From the NCBI GenBank assembly GCA_014871385.1, contig CM026423.1, positions 22,343,792-22,407,791 on the forward strand: a stretch of DNA of 64,000 nt. Direction: 5' to 3'. Shown here in pieces: positions 1 through 11,945 of the stretch. The DNA is from Ceratodon purpureus. Taxonomy: Eukaryota > Streptophyta > Bryopsida > Pseudoditrichales > Ditrichaceae. The notes below the pieces were generated by a model. The model searched no databases, was not told the origin of the DNA, and worked only from the letters and a program-made list of their open reading frames with translations. The position numbers and the translations under genes are program-made. Each line of letters opens with the position of its first letter. The stretch's first letter is position 1.

Positions 1-1
1 G

Positions 2-142
2 TCACTAACCGTGATTTGTGGGCAATGTTCTGGTTCTGAGAGTTTCCTTCGACCTGCAGTGCAAAGTGCAAAATCAGTGCTCCGATTGAAAAGCTTGACA
101 GAGAAGAGCAAACTTGGTGGCGAAACAATCGCGGAGTTGTAA
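2..142 (+). CDS. Possible 3' end of a gene cut by the window edge
   Basis: A frame is open from the first bases to a TAA at 140-142, giving about 46 residues that contain CGQC near the start and a basic, Ser/Leu/Lys-rich tail ending GETIAEL. No intron border is evident and I do not recognise a family. The amino-acid composition looks more like coding sequence than the AT-rich DNA further on. The upstream part lies outside the window, so neither the start nor the reading frame can be confirmed. It could equally be a chance open stretch in a 3' untranslated region. Confidence 0.25.
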   Translation, partial: SLTVICGQCSGSESFLRPAVQSAKSVLRLKSLTEKSKLGGETIAEL

Positions 143-1027
143 GAAGGTTTGTACCTGCATTTTCAATCTTCGAAGCTTGCAATGACGAGAGAAATGAGAC
201 TCTGAGGGTTTGGTTTACTGACGCTAGAGAGGCGGTATTACTGTAGCACCCAATTTTCTGATGGAGTCACTGTTGCAGCCTGAGCTTGCAAATCGCATGG
301 TTTAGAGTAACTTACATTCTGAATTCAATCTTAGAGATGACTTTGTCCAGTGCTGAATGCTTTGAATACGGCAATTAGCAGTTGATGGTGCTGCATTTTC
401 TCGTAAGTGTCCAAACTAGATCTAGAGACTACACTTCCAAAACCTACACAAGTAAAATAGTAGGAGTAACTTTCTTCATGCATCTAGACTACCCCTTGTT
501 GTGGAGTAGTTTTCTTCTTCCCATTAGTATGCAAAATGACTCTGCCTAAAATATGAAAAATAGTGATGTGTCACCTTGTTGATTACAACATGTCCGAGTA
601 GGCAACATTTCCAAGCTAGTGTTGGTAGTCTAGATTCGTGAATTTTATTGCAACTCATGCACAGTAAAACTTAGCAAGTAGATGGTTTCAGTAGGACAAA
701 AAACAAAGTCTTTGCTGAATGTGTTATACAAGTCCTCTTTAGAAAAGGTAGTGTTCACAGCTGCTCCATAATGTCATGCGACTAGGGTACTGACAAAAAC
801 ATGTTTCCATTCGGTATCAAAAATTAGAGTTAAAGAACCAAGGTTCGCATTGATTCATGCGCTCTATACAGCTCAAGAAAATTGCAATTCAGACAAGTAA
901 TATAATCACATAATGTGAAATCAGCTGGTAACAAATTTACAAGAAACTTCAAGCTTTCTATGCCACATCCAATGCTTCCGAAGGCAGCCCAATTGTAATC
1001 CAGCCATGGCAGGTGAGAATGATACCA
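143..1027. other. Non-coding stretch downstream of sucrose-phosphatase
   Basis: No convincing coding frame is visible on either strand. The part next to 1028 should contain the 3' untranslated region of the minus-strand sucrose-phosphatase gene, and the left part may be the 3' untranslated region of the partial plus-strand gene ending at 142, so the two genes would converge here. No RNA gene or repeat was recognised. Confidence 0.4.
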
Positions 1028-4000
1028 CTAAGATTTCCTAGGGGTTTCGTGAACTCGCAGCCATTCTACCCCATTTGGTGTCCCTTCCTGCATTCGGACA
1101 AGAAAATGTTGTCCAGTTAGCTTCGAGACTGATCCCGTAAGACTGATCGAGTAAATTTGACAGCTATCAAAATTAGCTGTAACACAAGCTAGCCACATAC
1201 TGTAAATTGGTTACGAAATTATTCACAGATGCATATCACAAGTGAAATATTAGCAGAAACAGGATGTCCGAGCAAAAACAAATCAAAATAAATGGGCTCT
1301 ACCACTCGGGCCGAATTTAGAGCGAAAGAAAAAATAAATAAAAATGCACTGAAATCAAAAAAATCTAAAAATCAAACGAAAAGCAAAAAATCAAAAAGCA
1401 GAAAAAAGAACAAAGTAGACTCCGATTAAATCACCTTCTCTCGAAAAATAGCTGTTGCAAAGTAGCCGGTGCGCTCTGCGCCTGTCATTAACAATGATTG
1501 AGAAGGCTTAGATTTAAACAATAACACTTGAAAGGGAAGGAATAAGTTCCTCGAAATGACGAGTGGTATGATCTATTCTCTCACTTGGGCATATTCTGAT
1601 TAAATGTTCCTTACTCAACATTTGTCAACAAAGCTTCAGTAACTATAAAGATTCATCTAAAGAACACTATGATGTTCATAGCCCCTCAAAAAATTTGAAA
1701 AGTCACACTCCCATCACAGAAGCCAATTTGGATTGCTTTCGATGGTGGTTACAAATAAAAACAAAAGAAATTAAAATTGCAAGTCTTGGGTGTTATTAAT
1801 AGCTGACGAGAAGCAGAAATGGTTAACAGAAAATGGGAAATTTACCCTCTGACATTTGCCAGGCGTGCCACGTAACCATAAACACTCCTTCCGCAAGCTT
1901 CTGCTCTTGAATGCAATCTATCCATGTACGAAACTTCTTGTCCTTGGTAAGACCATGCTTAGGTTGTGCATCGGTGACAGATTCCAGGAGATTTTTCTCC
2001 ACCCCCCAAGGATAAACCATCGTAGACCCTGGAGCCTGAGAAGTGGTAATGACATAGTTATCAAAGTGTCAGCATCAACAACTGGCTCTCGATGAGTCAA
2101 CATTCTCTCATAAAACCTTTTCAAAGACAGCTTGTAAAGCAGAAACTTACGATCACACTCGTCAACCGTTGAAAGGTTTCGGGATCGTTGGGCACTTCAC
2201 CGTTGATCCATTTCTCAAAAAATGTATTGAACTCAACAACCTCCCTTTGGGCAAGACCTGAACCTTTTGGCTGCCCATTCTCAGATGCTGTATCAGAAAG
2301 TTGTATACCATTCGGGCCCATTCTGTCTCGAGGTGATAAGTAAGGACCCAGTGAGAGTTCCTCTAAAGCCTCCACTATCCCACCAGCACACCGCTCCTTT
2401 GCTTGATGTAACCTATTGTTATGTTTTCCATTTTCTTCATACCAATGCTTCAACTCCTCCATGGCCCCTCCAACCTAGAAGATCATACCAAACCTAGAAG
2501 ATCAAAATGCACTCAACAGCAATATATGGCACAACATACAAACAACACAACCATTCATCTGAATACAAAAGGAGAGTACTTCAGCTTTTCAGCACTCGCT
2601 GTTATCCTTGTTCTATGAGGATAAACTCACAATAACTCCATGCACGCCGTCCACTTCAAAAAGCTCAATGTCGTTTCCAGAGTCTCCACAAACCAAGGTT
2701 TCTTGTGGCGCCCAGCCTTCAGTCTTCATCTTATGCAATAGAAAGGCTAGAGCTTCTCCTTTGCCAGCACCTTTCGGCAGCACGTCAAGGTCTAAACCAT
2801 GACTAAAAATGATTTTCACGTCCAACTGCAGCCAGAACACGTCCATGTCATCAAGGCATGCGATTACAAACCGATCAACATGTAACCAAACGAGACTCAC
2901 CACAACGGATGTAACTTCACCGCTCAAGAATGGCATGACGACATGATAAGAAACAAAAATTACCCCACGGTCTTTTAGTCTCCTCGACAAAGTGTCAATA
3001 ATTTCAGTTGCATCCTTCTTGTCGATTTGACAGCTTACTTTATGCGGCCGGATTTCTGACTCATCCTGTTGTCAATCGCCATTCTCACAATCAGAACAAG
3101 TTCATGACAACACATATTTCACAAATTCGTAAAACTGCTGCCTGACATTATAATCACAGCTAGCTATCACAACTCTTCAATCCGCCTCAACCAAGTTCAC
3201 ACTCATACTTCTCAACTTATTGTATTCTTTCCTATGAAAATTAAGTGAACCTGTCTGCGATGGTGCAGGGAAGCTGTTGTAATAAGGTAGCCCCACCCTT
3301 GGTCCCAATTCAACAACACAATCTGAAGTACATTGAAGCCACTCCTAAATATCCTCCAAGTTTCGGAGAACACCTCATACCTGCAAGCGTAGATTGAGCC
3401 TCTTGACCTCCTCCAGCACCACAGCCTGGTCCCAACCCTGGTTCAGATAATTCTCCCAATCCTGGTCCGGCTCCATCGTGACGCCATATCGGATCTCCGT
3501 ACCAACAGAAAAAATGCACAGGGCGGGGGTGAGAAGCGGAGCCTGCCTACGCAGCTCGGTGTACTTCTCAAGCGAGCGACCAGTTGAGAATACCAAGAGT
3601 GAATTGTGAGCATATTCAGCTGCCCACAAGTTGTTGAACCGAAGAAGGGATGCGTGGGCTTTGTCCGTGTGGTCCACCTGCCAAGACCTGAGAGTGAAAC
3701 TTAGGTCCATATGTGCCAGAGCTCATCTCTATCCCTACAAATCTTCCCTCCATACAATCACCATCATCATAACCATAACCTAGTCCAAATGCATTTCTTG
3801 TCACCCAGAAGCCTCTGATCCCAGGAATTCTCTACACTAGAGAACAAGCTTGCTCCTTTCCAACCGACGGCTTTCACCGATCAAAAACCTCAAACAATTC
3901 TGACTCTTCTTCAAATTTCTCGACCTCCCTCTTTACTACACAACTGCTATCAAAACTCATCAAAATCAACCAACAACATGAACCCAATCCACCAATCACC

Positions 4001-4450
4001 ACACAATCCCTGCACCATACAAACCTCCAACCAAACAACAAAGACACGAACTTCAACCCACTCCCGCCAATCCAACCTAAAAAAGGAACCCACCGAAACT
4101 GCAAACACATACATACATACCATAGTGCTGTCCAAATCCGACACCAGCATGAGCCGGGGGCTGGCCCTGGCCGCGACACTCTCACTCCCCACGTCAATCG
4201 CTGTGTCCTCCTTGAGTGAAGCGCGGAAACGCATCCGCCCCCTGGCACACGAAGCAACCCATGCGGGCATGGACATGGGGGAGCTCTGGGCCATGGTAAT
4301 GGAATGATCACCAGAGAAGAAACGCAGCGTGGGGCGCGACAGGTGAGCCACAGGGTGTGCGAGCGAGAGCCTGGGCAGAGAGAGCGAGGCACAGAGTGGG
4401 GTCGACATGAGGCAGGCCTGCAGCGACGCCATGGACACGAACACGGACAT
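1028..4450 (-). CDS. SPP: Sucrose-6-phosphate phosphatase, with N-terminal extension
   Basis: The enzyme hydrolyses sucrose-6F-phosphate to sucrose, the last step of sucrose synthesis. Exons on the minus strand: 4450-4121, 3677-3381, 3065-2964, 2825-2631, 2474-2151, 2035-1846, 1481-1435 and 1087-1028; all borders are GT-AG and the sum is 514 codons plus stop in frame. HAD-phosphatase motifs are visible: DLDST with nucleophile Asp105 and Asp107, FSTGRS at about 140-145, GAGKGEAL with Lys265, and CGDSGND at about 289-295. The plant C-terminal domain follows, starting near [13 protein letters not shown] and ending [12 protein letters not shown]. The 47-bp seventh exon is needed to restore the conserved C-terminal stretch. 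The first about 95 residues, before the usual start region, are rich in Ser, Ala, Pro and Arg and nearly free of acidic residues up to residue 80, like a plastid transit peptide. Without them the protein is about 419 aa, the usual plant length. Internal methionines at 7, 53, 59 and 61 are alternative starts but all keep some extension. Confidence 0.93.
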
Positions 4451-4471
4451 GGATGGTCAGGTCAGTTGCCG

Positions 4472-4535
4472 CAACTCAACTGTTGACGTAACTTAAGTTC
4501 AAGTTGTGCAGGCGCAAACACCTTCAGTTGAGTTG
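4472..4535. repeat. Inverted repeat just upstream of the sucrose-phosphatase start
   Basis: CAACTCAACTG at 4472-4482 is the exact reverse complement of CAGTTGAGTTG at 4525-4535, an 11-bp arm pair with a 42-base loop. GAGTTGAGTTG continues the right arm so the pairing can also slip. It lies 22-85 bases upstream of the ATG at 4450 on the minus strand, so it may fall in the 5' leader and fold in the mRNA, or act as a palindromic promoter site. No function is known. Confidence 0.45.
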
Positions 4536-5438
4536 AGTTGCAGACTTGCAGTGCAGTGAGTACTCTTGTCTGCATTCTCTCTCACTTGGGCCCCTTCTTG
4601 TCTGTCTCTTTGTGGGCTCAAGTTGGACTCTTTGCCTGCTGTCTGTCGACTCCAAGCTCACACTCCAAGGAAGGTAAGGTACCTCACCAATATTTATCAT
4701 AAGTTATGCACTCTCTTTCCGCATCTTCCTTTGTAGGAAACCTCTCCTCTTGATACATTTATCCTTCAAATTGTTTGCATCAAGTTTTCTCTTGTACGGA
4801 TGGATTATAATTATCAATACCTCCATACCTACTCCCAACGTTTGTCAAGTTGTGCCTGTCATTTCAAGTACCCTTAACCATCAAAACCAAGTGTCAAGGA
4901 AGCAGATATTGTAGTTGCTCTTGCTACGATAGCATCCCGTTACGAGAGATCAAAGTCATTGCAAGCGACACAGATCAATTAGTTAAAATGCATGTGATTT
5001 CCGTTTTCTTTGCACATCACTTGCCCATCTACTTTTCAATGAACTATTAAAGAGTAAAGAAAGATCTTAGGCCCATATTGTCGGACGTGACTTGCATGCG
5101 AGCGGAAAGCGGAGAGTGGAGAGCAAAGAGCGGAGAGCAGAGAATTGAGACCAGAATCCGGCTATAGAATTTTTTATTTAATTTTGAAACTAAAATTAGA
5201 AGATTTGGATATTCTTGGAATATTGTCAATTTTAGAAGTTTATTTTGGACCTATAACCGTGGACGTTTTGGATATTATAGTTGAAAAAATGTTATTGGTC
5301 TTCTATTACCATACTTTCATTCTCCAGTAGAATGGATTGACTCTTGATTTTCATTCTCTTGAGCTAGATGAATGTCATCTAATGATCTGATGGCCGGCTT
5401 TCAAGGGCACCAAGCACCTTTTCCATGGATATTTAGCA
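4536..5438. other. Upstream region of sucrose-phosphatase
   Basis: Presumed promoter of the minus-strand sucrose-phosphatase gene. A TATA-like ATAAATATT is on the minus strand near 4690-4700, about 240 bases before the ATG. At 5099-5145 a purine-rich stretch repeats GAGAGCGGA/GAGCGGAGAG-type units about five times. No convincing coding sequence is seen. Confidence 0.35.
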
Positions 5439-5525
5439 TTGGGCTATGGACAATCTCTTCCTCTTTTCGATTGTTTTTTTCCAAACCATAGTGTTTGTAG
5501 GAGCGGACAAGGCCGTGCTAAGATT

Positions 5526-5777
5526 ATGAAAGACGTCGGGATTATTGCTATTTCACTTGGTGACGTTGTTGGCCCACTTCAACCATATGATGATGAAGAA
5601 GAGGTGAAGGCCCGCAGCGAAGGGCTTATTATGACAGTGGATGTGGATGTCCAATTAGATTTGCGAAGTGATCCTTCAGCTGCAGAAGATAGTAGTCAGA
5701 TTATAGTGCTTGAGGAGGTGGCGGAGGTGCCCTTGCCACCTCATGCATACACGAAGGTTGGAAATATTCGATCATGA
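5526..5777 (+). CDS. Short acidic hypothetical protein, possibly an exon remnant
   Basis: A frame from ATG 5526 gives 83 residues with an acidic stretch (YDDEEEVKARSEG), a DVDVQLDLRSD segment and LEEVAEVPLPP, then stop at 5777. The frame is open upstream to about 5439 without an ATG, and a splice-acceptor-like TTTGTAG precedes GAGCGGACAAGG near 5500, so it may be the last exon of a degenerate gene. I do not recognise a family. It stands at the edge of about 4 kb of very AT-rich DNA. Base composition is more balanced than its surroundings, which is the main argument that it was once coding. Confidence 0.25.
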   Translation: MKDVGIIAISLGDVVGPLQPYDDEEEVKARSEGLIMTVDVDVQLDLRSDPSAAEDSSQIIVLEEVAEVPLPPHAYTKVGNIRS

Positions 5778-6961
5778 ACTTATTCTACGGAAGTACTTAG
5801 TGGATTGAGTGGAGGTGGGCCATTGTTGCAATGTTCTCCCTTAGGAAAAATGCCAAGTGTATGGCCAAAAATGGAGGAGAATGTAGCTTGTGTTGTAGTG
5901 TTGCCAAAAGATGGTAGTTATGCTGAAATGGCAAATAACAAACCTAAACGCATTAAGTTTAAACAATGAAAATGACAAATTACAACTATTGGTGGTCATT
6001 GTCAGGACATATTTGATGTCTTAATTATTTATTAAAATAGTCAAAGGAATTATAGAGAATAAATTCTTTGGTATTTTAACATACTAATTTAGTTATTTCA
6101 AAACATCATGTTACATATCTAATCATTTCAATATATTCTTATTTATTTGAATATTCTTATAAATAAATTGTTTAATTTAATACAAATTCAAAAATAGTTT
6201 GACATAAAATTATAAGCTATGTAATAAATAGAAGTTAAGTAGTTTTTATGATTTAAAGGCATAAAGGCTTATTTCAAATACTCATCCCTTTGTTTATTTT
6301 CAATTGGTTTGGATGCACGCGCTAACAATTGAAAAACATTCAAAACGACGTTGCAAAATCTCCATGGAGTAGAGTTTATCTGAAAATCTACAATTACCAG
6401 TTGAAAATATTAATAAGGACTAAAAATCTAATCTAGGATTAAAAATCTTGATTACCTTTGAAGCCTTTTTGGAACCCCTTTGAAATTGTGAAAATTTCTT
6501 AAATGCTATACTACAAATTTATTATTTACAATCTTATCATTTATTTAATTTATATGTTGCCTTATTTGAAAAGTTTTAACTTTTTAATTACAATGAACTA
6601 TCTATATAAAAAATAATAGTGAAAAGGTTGTTTTCATCTAAATCCAATTTGTCTCGTTTTAAAGTCATCTACAATAATGTCTCAATTTAAACTTTTTTAT
6701 TTAGAGTATATACTTCAATTTAACAATATATAACACAATTGATTGAACTATGTATTGCAATGCTAACATCTTGGATTATACATCTTTTCTTTAAAATAAA
6801 ACAATAAATTTAAAAACAATTTTATTCTATAATAACTAAAATTATTTTAGAATAAATTTAATTCTGTCGGCAAAGAACTTGAAGAAGATTTTATCCAAAA
6901 ATTAGCATCGGAACTGTTGTTGTCGTCATGTCCTTTGATATTATTGATCCTATATGGTTGT

Positions 6962-7010
6962 GAAAAAAATAAAAATAAAAATAAAAATAAAAAATAAAAA
7001 ATAAAAATTT
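6962..7010 (+). repeat. (AAAAAT)n / (AAAAT)n simple repeat
   Basis: About eight consecutive units of A5-6T starting after TGAAAAAAAT. This is a microsatellite in AT-rich intergenic DNA. Confidence 0.85.
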
Positions 7011-7252
7011 GAAGTTATAAATTAAATAGATGGCTATTCAAAAGGTTATTTGAAAATTTATTTCAAAAAATATTTAAAAATCAATTGAAATTGTTTGAAA
7101 ACAAAATCAAAGCTCAACTTTATTCATTTTTTCTGTAAATTTTATATTATTTATTTTTACATGAACACTTTTTTTTTAGTATTCAAACAATAAAATTATG
7201 ATTTAATATAATGTCTATTTAATAGAGTGTGCTTCATATAGAGATATAATTA

Positions 7253-7281
7253 TATATACATATACATATACATATACATAT
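7253..7281 (+). repeat. (ATACAT)n simple repeat
   Basis: Four to five tandem ATACAT units, ending CATATGAAATAG. It is a hexamer microsatellite next to the (TA)n tract 100 bases downstream. Confidence 0.8.
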
Positions 7282-7383
7282 GAAATAGCAGAAAAGATTG
7301 CATGTCTTAAAAGATGTAAAAATTAGATTTGAGATAGGATTTTTTATATTATATATAACTATTATATTTCTACTACTTCACAT

Positions 7384-7385
<2 letters not shown>

Positions 7386-7427
<42 letters not shown>

Positions 7428-7432
7428 TATAT
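7386..7432 (+). repeat. (TA)n microsatellite
   Basis: About 18 uninterrupted TA units followed by AAATATATATG. Likely polymorphic and able to form a cruciform. Confidence 0.9.
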
Positions 7433-8992
7433 GCAATTGTTGTTTTTCACTTCATCATAAAATCAGTGATTAAATTAAAAATGAGTTAATATATTATATT
7501 TTAGATTATAAAGAAGATACAATAATTTTCCCAATGCATATTAATCTTCACAGAGTAAATTTATAAATATTTTTATCACATTGAAAACTATTAGCCTCTA
7601 CAAATCATTGATGCTTACAACACCAATGTATAGTCATTTCTAGAAGCCAACATAAATCTATATTATAAAACATTAACACACTCACTTTAAAAAGGAATTT
7701 CTGCTCAAACAAACTAGTTATAGTTTTTAAATCATTTATATTACAATTGAATTTTAAATTTTAAAATCAAATATTATCTATTTAAAGGATTTCTTTGACT
7801 TCTAAAGATTAAAAAGAAAAAAATATTATGTTAAAATGTACATTTTAGGGAAAACATATACATCTTCTAAACATTGTAATGGCCTAAGAGTCACCAAAAT
7901 AATTGGCGCTTGTTAACGATTTTGAATTCATTTTTACATTAACACCTTTCATTTTTTATATTTAAACTAAAAAATTATGATTCTTGTCGCCGGTTCTGCG
8001 TAGCATTGCGTAGCCCTAGTGTCTAAATTAGTGATTGTTAAATTTTAAACAATAAGAGTGTAAGATTTTAATGACAAAACTTGGAGAATCTTCACCACCT
8101 TACTATATAGTTGTAAATATATTTTTAAGCTTTATCATGTTGGCCTATTATCCTCTAAAAATTCTTGACTATGTTTCACCAAAAAACATTTCAAAACTAC
8201 CATTTTTAATGTAAAAAACATGAATGACTTAAAAATAATTATTTTCTAATTCTAATTATAAAATCTTCCGCTAGATTATTGTAGTGAATAACTCAATGAA
8301 TTTCATTATAATAGACCGTAGAGATTAGAAAATCATAGAAAATGAAATTAAGAAACAAAATTTTTGGACACTATTTTTGACTAGGTCGACACATTCTAAC
8401 TTTTTTATCCTTAGGTTTTTTGCATTATGGATTTTTGGGTTTTGGTGCATAACAAAGATAACTAAGTTAGCTAATTGTATATAAAAAAATACACACAAAA
8501 GAAAAGTGTAGCATGTTGAAAACACTATTTTTATTAAGTTGAATACAAAAGTATGATAATTCATATTTCTTTCATAGAAATTTCATTATGTTATAAAGTC
8601 CTAATCCAAATGGTCAAAATAAAGATTGATGTCCATCCTTCAAGTGAGGAAAAAGAAAACCTTAAGAAAAACAATTTTTTTAACTTTTATGAGGAAAAGA
8701 AGAAGTTTTTTAAGACTAGTGCCCAAAATAGTGAGAGAATTTTGTATTTGTGGAGTGTACATTTTGTACTAAAATGAGTTTTCTTTTGGGAATTCTCAAA
8801 GATGACAACATTAAGTATTTATAGAAATAATCTCAGAGGTAACAGATGTATTTAGCATGGCTGCCCGAATTGCCCATCGAATAGAAAATTTCACTTTTAG
8901 TACTATGAATTTTTTTAAATGCTTTGTTGAAAACAAAATCAGATTCCCTCAAAGTCCTTGTTACGGCAAACATTCACAAAATGTTTTAAAGG

Positions 8993-9080
8993 ATCTCACT
9001 TTAAATTGAAATCACAGCTACATGCCCAAATTCTAAAAAAAACCCCAAGGGGCAAATTGCCCTTTAGGGGTTATATTGTG
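8993..9080 (+). repeat. Fragment of the repeat family found at 14829-15699
   Basis: This segment shares with 15600-15703 an ordered set of words: TACATGCCCAA, a TTC-A-run, CCC, then ATTG-CCTTTAGGGGTTA at the end. The copy at 15.7 kb is the right end of an element with TTAA flanks. Here only the right end is recognisable and the flank is TTAT, so this copy is truncated or diverged. It also contains a local palindrome, CCCCAAGGGG. Confidence 0.5.
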
Positions 9081-10090
9081 AGATCCATAATTTGTTACAC
9101 ATAGAGGAATTCCTCCACAAACTCTTAGGCAAGGTTCTTATTAGACAATTCCAAATTGTGTTTAGTGATTTGTACATATCTACACTTCAAAACTGTGAAT
9201 CTAAATTTGTAAGAACATGACAACCATCACCATAACACTTTCCTTGTATTTGCAATTTTAAAAATTATTATCAACAATTCTATGAAAACTTTCAAGATTT
9301 CAACTAAATGCTTCAAAGTTTAAAATAGAATAAAAAGGTTAATGATTATATAGCCATCACAATGAGTTTTTCATAGTCCAATGTACATTTAAATTGTGTA
9401 ATTCTCATAAATCAGCACTCAATAAGTATAGAATTAGGTCTAAGAAAGACGACCTATTTTTTATCACCTTAAGCAATTCAACATGATTCTGGTTGAGTAA
9501 CAGCTAGGCAAAAAACATTGCAGTGTATATTTGCATGTTTTTTGCTATATAGGCTGATCTATTTCCAAGAATTGAAAAAAATACAATCTAATATTGGTCC
9601 TACTTCATATTAAAAACATTTAATACCTATAAATATGAAATTTTGCTATTGAATCTCAACACCACGTAAACTTTATAATGCGTTAGTGAAAACTACATTA
9701 CTGTGAACCAAACAACCTGGTCCCATGAGCTTGAAACTTGGAGGTAGTCATAAGGCTTCCTTATTCCCGGATAGCCAACTCTCCAATCTTGCCCACGTGG
9801 ATTCAGAAAGCAAAACTCATGGCTTTCTACTCTCGTGCACCCTAATCAAGCTTGCCCAGAGAATCTTTTCGGCATACTTGTGGCCGAACAGCTACGGCAA
9901 TGTCTATTTTCTGACTTCTTGTTCTCTACAAGGAGAGAGCGCCCACGACTGAGGATGCAAGTTTGCAGCTAGATAAGGGAGGGTGAATTGAGCCATAGCA
10001 TTCAAGTGGAGAAGCATGGCTGACAATTGAAACAACAACACAGATTGTAGAAGTGCACTAAACTGATGGAACAAATGTTTAAAGACAAAC
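9081..10090. other. Intergenic DNA, no supported gene
   Basis: AT-rich to 9.7 kb, then more balanced. An open frame 9725-9952 (75 codons from an ATG) has no recognisable domain and no splice partners I can defend. I see no RNA gene. Confidence 0.4.
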
Positions 10091-11860
10091 TGACAATGGG
10101 ATGGAGATGCTTATGTTGCGACCTGTTGGTTGAAGAAGAAGAGCTCTCCTTGATGCAACTGTGTGTCAACGTTGGGGTTGCTCACTTCCTCTCTGTGGCC
10201 ACCTCACGCAGGGAGAATTTCAGTTTAGCGGACCTTTGTGCTCTCCGATGCCGTAGAAACTTGATCACACCCCGACTCCCTTCTTCTAGGTGCCTTGACC
10301 GCCTTCAATGTGAGCTCACACGCAAGGAGCTCTATGCGCTCTGCTTTCAATCACAAGGCCTCATCTCGTTCAAGCACCTTCGTAAGCTCAGCCTCCTTGC
10401 ACTCTTGAACTTTCCTCGCACAAGCCTCCGAACCAACTGAATTGCACATGCTTCCTTCTGCTGCCGCTCTTCTTAGCTTTCTAAGAGCATCCTTCATTTC
10501 ATTTCCTCCGTCTCAATTTTGTTTCTTTCCTTTGCTCTAGTGGTTTTTCGTTCTTCTGTTGCAATTGTTCGATTGCAGTCACATAAATGTCTGATGTGAG
10601 AATGACGGATTTTGTGAAATCCACAACTGACACTATGCCAAAGATGCGTCAAAGATAACGCCGTTTAACGCGGTTTAACGTGGATTTTTTGACTAGTCCA
10701 AAGTGACGCGCCCTGTCACATAGGTCTTTTGATTATGACGCGGCGTGTCATGGCACGTAAAATGTTTTAACGTGCGCACGTCATCTCTGTTAAACCACGT
10801 TACTCGGAATAGCCAGAAGTTACCTGGGGTCAGTAAATCGAGGGAGTTATTTTTTGCCACGTGAGCATTTCCCGTTGTTTTTCATTCCACGTTGGAGTTT
10901 ACGAGGATATTTCCCTCCATTGTCCATTCCACGTCACATATTGCGTGGCAGTTGACGTGGCACTTGATTTCAACGGTTGAGATGGTGACACATGTCATGA
11001 TCACGGATCGGAGAATATTCGCGGATGCGTTTATGGTGTCGGGTTTTGTATGTTTACAGAAACGATTTATGTTGACGGTTTTTGTATGTTTACGTAAACG
11101 TAGTGTGACGTGTTTTTTATGTTTACGTAAACGTAGTGTGGACGTTCATTATAACGTGTTTGGACGCTGATAAACGCATGTGTCACGTATTTGAATGCAT
11201 TTTGAAAAACGCATTTAGACGGAAGTTGACGTTCGTAGAGTCAACTCTTTGTAACATTAAAGTGGATTTTGGGTGTTCATTGAAACGCAATTTAATGTTT
11301 ATTTGGACGCATAGCTCATGATCATTATGACACATACAAACACTATTGAACGTAAGCAATAACGTTCTGTAACACTAGAGAACGTCATTCAAAACACAAA
11401 TGAAGCGTTAATTAAAACACAATTAAACACGCTGTAACTTTTTTGATACAATGTTCTGTCATTCAAATACAAAATACATAAAGTCTACCTCTACATTGCG
11501 ATAGCATACAGCTTTCTACCAAAATGAGCTTGTCCACTTCTTGGAGGTGCGATTGGCCTGTAGAGGACGCATACGGTGTGTACATCCCAGGAGGCTCACG
11601 CTAGACTCTTTTTAATCTACACAGCCCACGTGATCAAGCCAACGGTGAGGTTACAGCAACAAATCAGCCAAACAATCCCATCTGAAGGTTTAGTATCAAG
11701 AAGTTCTTACATGTTTAAAGGTTTTCATCGGCACTATTGCATTCTGTCCTAGCAATTTCTCCAAACCCCCAACTTCTTCCTGTATACACAATTGCGTCAT
11801 CATTAGGATAGAGGAAAGTACTTAATGGCTTCATGAAAGTAATATTCAACTTCTACACTG

Positions 11861-11880
11861 TCACACACACACACACACAC
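11861..11880 (+). repeat. (CA)n microsatellite inside the CACTA element
   Basis: About nine CA units following TACACTGT. It is a simple repeat within the transposon body. Confidence 0.8.
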
Positions 11881-11945
11881 TCCTAGCTCCAGCTGAAACA
11901 TCCAGAGCGAGAGAAAAAGAGTCAATCCTCAATCCAAAACCCCCT

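Larger units (their letters stand above)
5778..8992. other. AT-rich intergenic desert
   Basis: Over 3 kb of DNA very rich in A and T without a credible gene on either strand. The open frames here are short and of low complexity (Lys/Asn/Phe/Ile-rich). It carries simple repeats listed separately and probably consists of eroded transposons too degraded to name. Confidence 0.6.

Noticed and set aside
1084-1090. Alternative acceptor GGAAG before the last sucrose-phosphatase exon
   Set aside because: It would join exon 6 directly in frame but drops a conserved strand; the 47-bp exon at 1481-1435 with canonical borders restores both phase and the family's usual length.
3874-4392. 172-codon minus-strand frame overlapping sucrose-phosphatase exon 1
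   Set aside because: It is in another frame, and the DLDST-containing frame is clearly the coding one.
10066-10440. 124-codon plus-strand open frame
   Set aside because: It lies antisense to a protein-like minus-strand frame that spans the CACTA insertion; no domain or splice partners were seen on the plus strand.
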